This document shows, piece by piece, positions 20,930 to 31,935 of a stretch of 64,000 nucleotides of DNA. The position numbers were made by a program, and so were the translations under genes. Positions within the stretch are counted from its first letter, which is position 1. Each line of letters starts with the position of its first letter. The DNA is from Imbricaverruca yamaguchii. Lineage: Eukaryota > Arthropoda > Thecostraca > Neoverrucidae. The notes beneath the pieces were generated by a model, which was given only the letters and a program-made list of their open reading frames with translations, was not told the origin of the DNA and did no database searches. The stretch lies in assembly GCA_034440575.1 (NCBI GenBank), contig JAOTOL010000998.1, positions 1 to 64,000 of the forward strand, in the 5' to 3' direction.

Positions 20930-21905
20930 TCAATGAAATCGTGCGAGCAGATCTCCACCCGATCCATTCGACAAGAAACACATTTTTTGGCATAATGGGA
21001 GAAGGCAAATTCTTCGGGTGCCTCGACTGTCTAGAAATCTTGGCGCGTCTGCATAGCAGAGCAAGGTCGTCGAAGGAGAGCGTTCAGGTGTATTTCTGGA
21101 CAGTTTGTTCATTAGAGCACCCCTCGTCCTCGAGAATGCATCTGCGACCTACCAAGGGTTGACATCTCACATCGGAAATTTTCTACATGATATATATTTT
21201 TCCCAATATGACATCTGTAGCTCTTCATATGCGACTGAAGGAAGAATTCATCACATTGAAATACTCAAGTACGTTTTCGCCAAGAACAGATGAAGTATCA
21301 TGGCATCTGATCTCGCCTGGGGGCATTCGCCCAGGCGCAGCATATGTAACGGTCTTTCTTGAACTCGGAACTCCTGGAACGATGAGAGACTTGCGCTTTC
21401 TGTTGGGTCTGACATCCCACTACAGGTTCTTCGTCTCGAACTTCAGCCGCATGGTACATCCATTCAAAACATTAGCAGGAAGCGCTCGATATCAAAGGTG
21501 CTCTGATAAAAGAATCGGCACCGGCGCTGCCGAATTTCAGCAAGTCTGCCGTATCGATGACACATGGGAGTACCACTGATCTCGGAGCCATCCTGGGCCA
21601 AATATTCGGGACCGCCAAGGACAAGTTCATCGTCTATCCCTAAAAAAGAATAAGGTCCCCAGAGGAGAAGCCCTTAATACAAGGGCATCGCCATCATCTG
21701 GACGGTGGAACACTTCCGTGGCTACCTGATTGGCGGAAAAAAGAGCACAAGTTATCAGTGACCACTGGGCCTAAAAGTGCCTTCTAACGGCGAAGGACCT
21801 CGTGCCCCGCCTACAGAGATGTCGACACATTCTCTTCTGAAATATGACCTTGACATTCAGCACAAACCTGGAAATCAACCCAGCAACGCACACCTCTCTC
21901 GATTA
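20930..21905 (+). pseudogene. Decayed Gypsy-type LTR retrotransposon pol (RT and RNase H remnants)
   Basis: In shifting frames the plus strand shows RT-like blocks. HLISPGGIRPGAA, then LRFLLGLTSHYRFFVSNFSR and MVHPFKTLA, correspond to the Gypsy 'SxxGIxxDP...FLGLxxYYRRFIxxFS...PL..L' connection. IIWTVEHFRGYLIGGKK and LLKYDLDIQHKPGNQP, then NAHLSRL, correspond to the RNase H 'W.VEHFR.YL.G..F' and 'YRPGKxNxxADALSR' blocks. Stops and shifts separate the blocks, so no protein can be made. No LTRs, gag or integrase were recognised. The remnant runs straight into the 15-bp minisatellite. Confidence 0.7.
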
Positions 21906-22002
21906 TACGATGGATGGGGACAGGCAATTAGCAGACAACAGAGCCCACAGGAGATCACGAGCACGGGAGATCACCATGCGACCCAGCGCGTTCGCGTCCT
22001 CC

Positions 22003-22410
22003 CCAGACCATACCTCCCCAGACCATACCTCCCCAGACCATACCTCCCCAGACCATACCTCCCCAGACCATACCTCCCCAGACCATCCCTCCCCAGACCA
22101 TCCCTCCCCAGACCATACCTCCCCAGACCACACCTCCCCAGACCATACCTCCCCAGACCATACCTCCACAGACCATACCTCCCCAGACCATACCTCCCCA
22201 GACCTACCTCCCCAGACCATCCCTCCCCAGACCATACCACCCCAGACCATACCTCCCCAGACCATACCTCCCCGGACCATACCTCCCCAGACCATGCCTC
22301 TCCAGACCATACCTCCCCAGACCATACCTCCCCAGACCATACCTCCCTAGACCATACCTCCCCAGACCATTCCTCCCAGACCACACCTCTCCAGACCATA
22401 CCTCCTCGGA
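22003..22410 (+). repeat. 15-bp minisatellite, CCCAGACCATACCTC
   Basis: About 27 tandem units with minor variants (ATCC, CACC). Because 15 is a multiple of three, all frames stay open (SPDHT, PRPYL and QTIPP peptides; the minus strand gives WSGEV and relatives). No sign of a real gene. Confidence 0.95.
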
Positions 22411-22884
22411 CACAGGTGCCAGACCGGAGAATCATTAAAGTCGGGCAGCGCCGAAGACGAAGAATAGCCGAAGCGGCATCGGACATGACGCCAGCGAGGA
22501 AGAACGGAGGACCAGGGATCAAGAGATCGAAGGCGAGCGGGAAGCCCATCATAAAAATACTAAATACATCACCAGTAAGTAAGCAAAAAGAGCATCGGAG
22601 GAGTGAGAGTCTCATGACAGCATTGGCACGTGACCGAAACGCGACGTGGAAAATGCGAAGTAACCAAAGAAATCAGGTTCACATTTCAATCTTGGAAATT
22701 TGTTCGGTTGCTCACCTTTCTGATTCAGCGGAACAGGCTACGTCCAATGACCCCCCCTATTTATGTAATTTGAAGGCATGGCGACCAAGCGCCAAACCAT
22801 CGAAGAAGTCAAGCGAGCCTTCAGCCTTTGGGCTTGACTTGATATGTCCCGGTTTGAAATGTTACTCCATGGCTGGCCACAGGC
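22411..22884. other. No feature recognised
   Basis: The plus-strand frame from the minisatellite stays open for about 130 more codons rich in K, R and S, but shows no known domain. Confidence 0.4.
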
Positions 22885-23080
22885 ATCTGCCATGCGTACA
22901 TTTGCCATGCGCACATTTGCCACAAGTACTTTTGCGCTTTCGTACATCTGACATGCGTAATTTTGCGCATACGTACATTTTCTAACGTACGTTCCCTCGC
23001 GTACATCTGCCATACATACATCTGACATACGTGCATATGACACACGTACATTTGTCGTCACGCATATTTGTCTTACAACC
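22885..23080 (+). repeat. 16-bp TACGTACATTTGCGC-type repeat, array 2
   Basis: About 11 degenerate units (TGCGTACATTTGCCATGCGC, CATACGTACATTTTC, ACACACGTACATTTGTC) of the family seen at 18540-19640. Confidence 0.8.
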
Positions 23081-23270
23081 GCTCTCAAGGTTAGTGAATG
23101 GGTCTAATGGTAGCATTATGGTATTATGCACGTGAGGAACGCAACCCACAACGTCGAAACCAGCTATGATTGCGATGAAGCGAATTCTAAAACATGTGGC
23201 CCACATAACTATAAAAAATAGAGCGATGGTCAACTGCTACGTGTCTGTGCACCGCTGGAGTGAGAGTAGG

Positions 23271-23309
23271 TGCTGATTATTTGGGCTTAATTAAGGGCGC
23301 GCCGACGGG
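23271..23309 (-). mobile_element. Hairpin micro-SINE, 5'-truncated copy
   Basis: GATTATTTGGGCTTAATTAA, then GGGCGCGCCGACG, flanked by a perfect 11-bp repeat GTGAGAGTAGG (23260-23270, 23310-23320). Confidence 0.75.
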
Positions 23310-23372
23310 GTGAGAGTAGGGGAAGGCAAACGGGAGCCAAATTGGGTCCCCAGCAACTTATTAGTTAATAAA

Positions 23373-23618
23373 GTGAGACTGGATGCGACCAGCAAAGAGG
23401 TGAATGAATGTGTGTTCTGGTGTGTTCAAAGACCATCGGAAGCCGCTTTGGGGTCTACACGGACACCTATTTAGCACGGTACTCTGCGGTACAGGTGAGA
23501 CTGGATGCGACCAGCAAAGAGGTGAATGAATGTGTGTTCTGGTGTGTTCAAAGACCATCGGAAGCCGCTTTGGGGTCTACACGGACACCTATTTAGCACG
23601 GTACTCTGCGGTACAGGT
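23373..23618 (+). repeat. 122-bp tandem duplication (two copies)
   Basis: GTGAGACTGGATGCGACC starts at 23373 and again at 23495. The two 122-bp units are virtually identical and end in CTGCGGTACAG, a word that recurs in the 24.4-24.7 kb minisatellite. Confidence 0.9.
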
Positions 23619-23689
23619 GACATGCCTGCTGTAGGTAGCATGCCTGGTCGAGTGATAGGAGCCGGGCAGTACCTCGCGGCAAACGTGGG

Positions 23690-23860
23690 CACGGCGCACG
23701 CAAATTGCGCCGCTGCGCCGCTGCGCCGGTGGGGCACCTTAAAAACCGGCGGCGCAGCGGCGCCGACGCGAATTCTTTATAAAAAAACGTCGCAACGGCG
23801 CGCGGCGCAAGTAAAAAATCCGCGACGCAGTCCGCGCCGCCGTCCAGCTTCAACGAGCGA
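23690..23860. repeat. GCGCC-rich degenerate repeat
   Basis: Repeated GCCGCTGCGCC / GGCGCAGCGGCGCC words with inverted copies (23705-23760) that can form hairpins. Confidence 0.6.
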
Positions 23861-24044
23861 TAAAAGACGACCTGAGAATCCGACGCGACAAACACATATG
23901 TACCTGACTACCTGTTACGTGTAGTATTATAAGTACTTATACTTTCCATATACATTAGCAAAAGTAACTACCTGTAAAGTTCTATATACATTACTAAAAC
24001 TTTTAGTAACCTATGCAACCTTTAAACCATTAAAACTTTTACAG

Positions 24045-24152
24045 CTTTAAAACCTTTAAACCTTTAAACCTTTCAAACCTTTAAACCTTTAAACATTTAA
24101 ACCTTTAAACCTTTAAACCTTTAAACCTTTAAACCTTCAAACCTTTAAAACC
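24045..24152 (+). repeat. (AACCTTTA)n octamer array
   Basis: About 13 units of ACCTTTAA with a few single-base variants. It resembles a telomere-style short repeat but matches no canonical animal telomere (TTAGGG, TTAGG). Confidence 0.85.
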
Positions 24153-24449
24153 TTATGGCAGCGTTTTGACTTTATAGGGTAATCTGAATGGTCTCAGACT
24201 GAGACAGACTCAGACATTGGATTTAAAAAACAAATAAGGTAATAACAAAGTAATTGTGGTGCCATTGTAAAGTCAACACCCCACGGACACTTCAGTTTTG
24301 TTCCCTGCAATCCTTCAGAAATAAATAGAAGAAATTGCTCCTTATGGCACTCTAGGGTTGTTAGAGTGTATAGAATCTGTAATCTAAGGAAATCTTTGCG
24401 TCGTTTAGAGCAGCAGCTGATTGCCACTACAGTGCGAATCTCGCGGCAC

Positions 24450-24745
24450 AGGTTTGCGGGCGGTACCCTACGGTACAGGTGTGCGGGCGGTACCCTGCGG
24501 TACAGGTGGGCGGTACCCTACGGTACAGGTTTGCGGGCGGTACCCTACTACGGTACAGGTGTGCGGGCGGTACCCTGCGGTACAGGTGGGCGGTACCCTA
24601 CGGTACAGGTGTGCGGGCGGTACCCTACGGTACAGGTGGGCGGACATGCCTACTGTAGGTAGCCAGCGGTCCGGGTGGCAGGGGCCGGGCGGTACCCAGC
24701 GGTACAGGCGGGCGGTACCCTACGGTACAGGCGGGCGGGCCGGCT
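24450..24745 (+). repeat. 23/27-bp minisatellite with GGTACC
   Basis: About 12 units of GGGCGGTACCCTACGGTACA plus a short GGTGTGC spacer of variable length, so unit length alternates near 23 and 27 bp. Each unit holds the palindrome GGTACC. Confidence 0.85.
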
Positions 24746-24749
24746 CCTG

Positions 24750-25440
24750 CCTCGTCCAACGGCGGCAGTATGGCAAAGTCGGCCTCGCGAGACGGTTGTC
24801 GCTTCACCAGCCAGCAGAAATCGCGTCAGAGGTTGGTACCACTGACCTCGGCAGCTAAGTTCCGGTTGAGTGTTCGTTGAATTGGGCATCCTGCGTATCA
24901 TCCACGATGTTTGATCGTTGATATCATTATGCATGTGGTGATAATGTGGCTTGAGGCTGTTTGGTGCAGGGACAATACACGAGAACTGTCATTTCGAATA
25001 AACAATTCCGTAAAGCTGTCATGATCAAGGTCATGCCGGGTGATTGCATACAACTTAAATCCCCGCTTAACAGCCGAGAAACTGAAAAAGGGTAGGAGGT
25101 CCGGAATTCATTCCACAAACACTCCGGTTTAGTGGATACATGCCAACTGATTCAGCTACCTGGAGAGGATGACTAGCAGAAGACAGTGTTCCCGACGCAG
25201 AATTCCTCCGGCAAAGTAAAACGAAAATAACCTTGGTGTTCAGCATGGCTCGATATTTTTCACAAAACCAGTGGTTACAGATTCTTGTAGTTAAGAACAT
25301 ACTTTCTCCTTGAAAGGGGAAAGTGACAGCTTAACATTATCAGGGTACCAAACCAAATGGGTTCGGAAATACTCCGATCCACATGGTATTATCTACAACA
25401 CTGGTTGTAAGAACTCGGGAGATGGCGCAGAGAAGGAAAG
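24750..25440. other. No feature recognised
   Basis: Unique sequence between two tandem repeats. No supported gene. Confidence 0.5.
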
Positions 25441-26215
<775 letters not shown>

Positions 26216-26300
26216 TGCAGAGATGCAGATACCAAGAGATTTAGAGATCAAGAGATATAGAGATCAAGAGATACAAAGATCAAGAGATGAAAAGAGTGAT
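26216..26300 (+). repeat. AGATCAAGAGATA short tandem repeat
   Basis: Several units of GAGATATAGAGATCAA and variants, a likely derivative of the adjoining GA tract. Confidence 0.7.
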
Positions 26301-26356
26301 GGAGAAGGGAGAGGGGGAGAAGAATATACGGATATAGATATCAAGGTATTTATATG

Positions 26357-26360
<4 letters not shown>

Positions 26361-26438
<78 letters not shown>
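26361..26438. repeat. (TA)n microsatellite
   Basis: About 78 bp of pure TA. Confidence 0.95.
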
Positions 26439-26439
<1 letters not shown>

Positions 26440-26689
26440 GTAGGTGAAGACATGGACCTGTATTTCGATATAAATGTATAGATTAGGTATATGCCGCGCC
26501 TTCAGTTGTTCTTGTGCCTTGTGTTCGCCCACGTTAAATTCACGATAGTTTTGCAGGACTCGCAAGCGTTTGTTTCAGCGCTGGACGCCCGGCAGCCATC
26601 CCAGAGACTCGTGTTTCGCGACGTCACCCCTCCCCGAAGAGCGGATAGCTAGTGATCATTGTGACTTCTAGTGATCAAGCCACCTCCTG

Positions 26690-26780
26690 CCACAAACACA
26701 CAAATGCACATACACACAAATACACACACACAAATACATACACACATACCTACACACACACATACACACACACATTTATA
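26690..26780. repeat. (CA)n-rich microsatellite
   Basis: Interrupted CACA/ACATACAC runs. Confidence 0.85.
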
Positions 26781-26789
26781 CTCACGCTG

Positions 26790-29700
26790 CATATTACTAG
26801 GTGTCGAGCTCGGCTGTGGCTCAGTCACCTATTGGTCCGTTAACAGCAGAGCTGGGGCAGGCTGTCATCTAGTCTGTTGCAACGGCGCAAAATATGCTGC
26901 TTATCCCCTGGTTCTCTAGATCTACCAGGAGACATAAATAAGTCAGAGCGTCCCTCCTCGATCCTCCGCAATATTCATGACCACCTAGGTTTTTTTTTCT
27001 TCAGTAATACCTTCACAAATGACACATCTCTATGTTTGTTGATTGAGGAAGAGAATACCAGAGGTAATTGTGAGCCTATATGGAGTACTCTCATTTACTT
27101 TGTACCGATTCAGTGCTCCATTAGAAATTGCAAGATCGCCATCAGTTAGCCGTTTCTAGATCAGCTCTGCTTTTGAAGCAGGCTGGCGGTTCAGATCGCG
27201 GCCAGCTCGCCTCTTCGGGGAAATCCGAGCCGGGCTGCTGCTTCGAGCGCCCAGCCACGCAGGCTGGGAATCTGACGACTGCAGTGGCGGACACAGTTGT
27301 TGAACTATTCATCATTTTGTCAACATGTACAGTATCTTCAGATCTATATGCTGTTGTGCTATTGGCGCATCATCTTTTCCCTGTCAGTCATGTGGAGGTA
27401 TCCTTGGAGATTAAGCTGAAGACGCCACTGGCAACTTGCACATGTCACTGGATACGGCGAGGGTGAGGCATTATATCTAGCGGTCGTCTGGGGGGAGGGG
27501 AGGGGTAGTTGATGCGTGGTCTTCCAACGCAGGCTTGGGACGGGCTACAGGGAACTGACACCAGCGGACGGTCTGGCTTATTCAATGGCCGACGTGGTTG
27601 ACTGGTTTAAGGTCGATACACATATGCATAGTGCAAGGTGTTTAACGATATGTCAAATGTATGGCTTTTTAACCTTGAAATCATTCTGCTCGCATGCAGC
27701 ATCCAGCTAGGAGTGTGTGTGTGTAAGTGAATTATAACAGCCTGCCACCGTTTGGTGATTTCGGCTGTTTACAACTTTGAAGTCGGTTGGAGGTGGTGGT
27801 CCGGACGGTGCCTGGTAGTAGTTGGTGGAGGGGGTTGGGGGTCATCGCTTTTGGTATTAACATTGCAAACATACATGGTCATACACTGTTAGTTGTCTCT
27901 TACAATGTCTTTCTGTCTTTTGTCTAGTTCTTTGTTGTTGTTTTCTTTCGGTTCTTTTTTTTATACTTTTTTCCTTTCTTTTTGTTTGTTTGTTTTAGTT
28001 TTAGTTTTTGTTTTGTTTAGTTTTTCTGTTTTTTCCAATTCCTTTTTACGTTTGTTTGAGGTTCTGATGTCGGTCTGGCAAGCTTCTTTCGATTAAAAAA
28101 AATATAAACACATGTCATGGGCAGAGTTGGGAGAGACTGGGTTGAGGAGTTGTTCGGATGTTTGTTCCTATGCTGTCTAGTGTCGAGTAGGTTTATTACG
28201 TGTTTTGGTTTTCATGGGTGTTGTGTTGGTTTGTTCGTGGATGTAGTGCTTGGTTTGTTGGTTGCTCGTGTTGTCGGTGCTTGGGTGGTTTGTAGAGTGG
28301 TTCCTGCGCTATCTGAGCTAACGTCTTCTTCCTCTGAGTCTGTGGGTGTGGGTGGTGTCTGACATTTGACCTCAGGTCATCTATGTAGCAGCAATTTATC
28401 GGGCCATTACCTGCTGCGGTTGCTGTAACCGGGCCGCCCCCTGACATCTCCGTTGGGCGGTTCGTCGCAATCGGCTTCGCAAAAAATGGAGTGAAGTACA
28501 TGAATAAAGTATGGAAGCGCTTAGGTACACAATGACAAACAGCAGTTTTCAAGATGTGTAGGGAATAACACACAAAGAGACATCAACCGCATGACATTCA
28601 TTTGCATTTATGACAGCATTCCAGTTGACCAAGTTTGGTTCCATTAACATGTCATGAACTGGACCTAACTTGACCTCGGTGATCTAACATAACTTTGAAA
28701 CTATATGGCATAATAATATACATGAAACAAGTCGCTAGTGTTGCCAAGAACATTTCCCTTTTGCCAATCTATGGGAAGCGCATCAGCGCCGATTTTTGTG
28801 GATTGGCGCTGCGAGATTTTCGGATTTTAACGGCCCCTAACTCGAATTTTGTTGTCCAATTTCCGTTTTTCATGCTTTAAGCAACGCGCCTGTTAATTTT
28901 AAGCAGGTACGCAAACAATGGTGTTTATCTGCCAGTAACTATCTGGAGTGATGTACGAAAAACGGGAGGGATAGGCGGATTTCGCCACCCCCCCCGTCCA
29001 GGGCGTGTGTTAATTTTCAGAGTCCTTGCGTTTCGTGGTTATGACTTCAATTTGCATCACGTGGGTATCACTTGACGTGGCTTGCCGTACGGTATCAGAA
29101 TGTTGAAATATCGAAGTAATTTCAAAAATGTCGAAGGTCCGGCGTGTTTACAATTATTGAGTGTAGTAGGAATAGGGCGGTCAGATCTATGTTTGTTTGC
29201 AGCCTTTGTGATAGCAGTCACTCGCATCCTATATGACTAGGGGCTCCCCAAGAAATCCGTCGTAACCTGTTCGGACGGTGCTCTCATCGCCGGTTTTTAA
29301 TTTACGCTGCCACATTGTTGTTACGGACATACAAAACATGTAACTTTCTTTTCAGTTTGACCGCTTTCCTTTTAATGACTCAACTGTAGTTGTCAAATTT
29401 GCAAGAGAAGCCACACGTGAATGCGCACAATTTTATAACTAGCCCGAGTTCATAACCGGGAGAGAGTAATGTTGTAATCAGGTGTAGAACCCAGGAATTT
29501 TCATGTGGGCACCTGTCTGGAGAGGCGCCATTTCTTTGGATCGGCTCCACTGTGAAAGCGCCTGAAGTGGCGCCTCTCCCTGCAAAATTCGAAGGGGAGG
29601 GATCCACTCGGCTCTTCCGCAAGGGGCGCATTTCCTTCTAAGGGGAGCCTTTTTATTTAATAGAGGCGCCTCAAGCTGAAAAATGAGAGCGGGAACACTG

Positions 29701-29870
29701 GAACCTTTTCAGAGGGACGCATTTCCCGGCCTGGGGGAATGTGTCCCCATAAAACAGGATAGCATGGGAAATGAAATTCCATGCTCATCTTTGCTACCAT
29801 AAAACCATCGTCCGATAATTTATGTTTTTCCTGCTACAAGAGGGCAACGTTAAACATACTTAAAACATTG
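26790..29870. other. No gene recognised; T-rich tract at 27940-28060
   Basis: Unique sequence. 27890-28070 is strongly T/G-rich (repeats of TTTTGTTT). I see no conserved protein motif on either strand. Confidence 0.45.
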
Positions 29871-29880
29871 CTCTAACATT

Positions 29881-29922
29881 GTTGGACCTGATTCACTATG
29901 GTGATGGTGAATCAGGTCCAAC
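29881..29922. repeat. Perfect 16-bp inverted repeat
   Basis: GTTGGACCTGATTCAC (29881-29896) and its exact reverse complement (29907-29922) around a 10-base loop. Confidence 0.85.
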
Positions 29923-30051
29923 ACAGGTCACCAAAATATCATTTTTAGCAATGGTGAATATGAAAATTGAAATACACTGCAATTGAAAATGAATTGAAGT
30001 GTCTGAAAATGGCATTGAAAAGGAAGTGGCTGAAATCCAAAGTTTTGTTAT

Positions 30052-30308
30052 GTCCAGCCGGCCACGTGTGGGCTGTCATGTGCATGTCAGAATGTTGGCT
30101 GACCACGTCGGCAGCTAGGTCCAGCCGGCCACGTGTACGCCGTCATGTGCGTGTCAGTGTGTTGGTTGACCACGTCGACAACTAGGTCCAGCCGGCCACG
30201 TGTGTCTGTCAGTGTGTTGGCTGACCACGTCGGCAGCTAGGTCCAGCCGGCCACGTGTGCGCCATCATGTGCGTGTCAGTGCATTGGCTGACCACGTCTA
30301 CAACTAGG
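30052..30308 (+). repeat. 67-bp tandem repeat, four units
   Basis: Units start GTCCAGCCGGCCACGTGT at 30052, 30119, 30186 and 30241. The third lacks 12 bp. Every unit carries GGCCACGTG and TGACCACGTC. Confidence 0.9.
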
Positions 30309-30309
30309 T

Positions 30310-31690
30310 GCCGCCGCCACGGAACGGCTCGCGCCAGACGGCACGGAGCCTTGGGGTAGGCTGGTGCCGTGACTTTAGCGACTCGTGGTCGACCACAAGT
30401 TGTGGGATTCTATTGCAATCGCTAGTCATCAGCTACTTCGCCGGGTCACACTGAACCGACCGGCGGGTTGGTGCCATATGTACATGCCATATCGATCCCC
30501 GATAATACAAAGCCATGTATATTTGCTGATTAATATTTGCTATGTGTTCACAACCGAATGTCAGTAAACACTGAAGCTGTCAGCCGCCTCCACGATGCTG
30601 CTGCTCCCCGCATGGCTCTCGTTCGATATCTCTTGTATGGCCATTTTATGAGCCATCTTCCATATTGACTGAAGCGATTGTATCTGAATTCGCTCGGTTT
30701 CGACAAGAGACTTTGTTCGAAAACAATGATCTCGTCTAGGTTTACATTTGGGTTTACTTATGTTTTGATTTCATTGTCTTTTTTGTGCGAGTATGAGAAG
30801 TCCAACTGTTGGCCAACTGGCCAAAATACTGTTGCAGAAGCATGGATCACGAATACAGTTGCTTATAAAAGGAATAGTTTCGATGTCAGGGATGTGTTGC
30901 TGATTCAATAATTGTTCCCTATTCATGTTCCCACAACTAATTGTATAATTGTAGATAATCATAGATGTGTGGGAGGGATTCCAGCGTCCCAATCTACCTC
31001 CTTCCCCACCACTTGTGTACATCGTAGACATCTCAAAGGGCCCGTTATTATTTGCAAGGGCTTGGAGGCGTTCTTAGGCTCCAAACAACACCTAAAAAAT
31101 TTATGTTGAATTTTCTGTCTCCACCAAGACAATAGCGTAGAGGAGTGCGAATGGGCCACTAGCATGGCCCTCGGGCCGTGTCATGGACCCGTAGAATCCC
31201 AAGAATGGGGTGACCGATCCAGTCACCCTCTTAGCTACGTCCAAGTTTGTGGCACTGACTGAAGATCAGGAGCAAGGAACGAATGATACCTTCCCTTCTT
31301 CAGGCTTCTGGCTGCACCATTGGATGTTTTGCATGTGCATGTAGGGACATATAGTGCTTTACACCATTAAAAATCATTTGTTCCGAGCTATGACAATTTT
31401 GTCGACGTAAAATTTAAACGCAAGCCCAAATAGCCTTTATCAATCCACCAATCGTTTTACCTCCTGACCTCTCCACTGGGAAGGTTGACATTTCGACATT
31501 CTTAAAGTGTATATTAGACGAACCTGAGCTGCCCAGTTTCGATATGTGTCCAATAGATTTCGAGATGGAGGGGATAGATGGGGGGAGCCACCCCATAGAT
31601 TCAGGCCTAAACGAGCCCCACTTTAGTAAATGTAATGAATCCACAGACACCTCTGGTCTTCTTAATACAACTACATTTTAACAATATTCT
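30310..31690. other. No feature recognised
   Basis: Unique sequence without supported genes. Confidence 0.45.
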
Positions 31691-31699
31691 GAGCACGCC

Positions 31700-31935
31700 T
31701 GTGCTCTAACGTACGGTTGCTTACGTGCAGCTACTCCGAAGTACGCTTGTGCATGCAAACATGGGTAAGTTCCCTTGCATCTGTGTATGTACATTTCTGC
31801 ATATTCACGTACATTTGCGCTGACCTATATTCATATACGCAACTTTGCCCTCCATACATTTGCGCTCACTTACATTTGCGCATGTGTGCTTTCGTGCTGA
31901 CGTAGACTTGAGTGTGCGCACAATTGGCATGCGTA
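31700..31935 (+). repeat. 16-bp TACGTACATTTGCGC-type repeat, array 3
   Basis: Degenerate units such as CACGTACATTTGCGCTGAC and CACTTACATTTGCGC, the same family as 18540-19640, here more decayed. Confidence 0.75.

Noticed and set aside
24045..24152. Interstitial telomere
   Set aside because: The octamer AACCTTTA is not a known animal telomere unit; reported only as an odd repeat.
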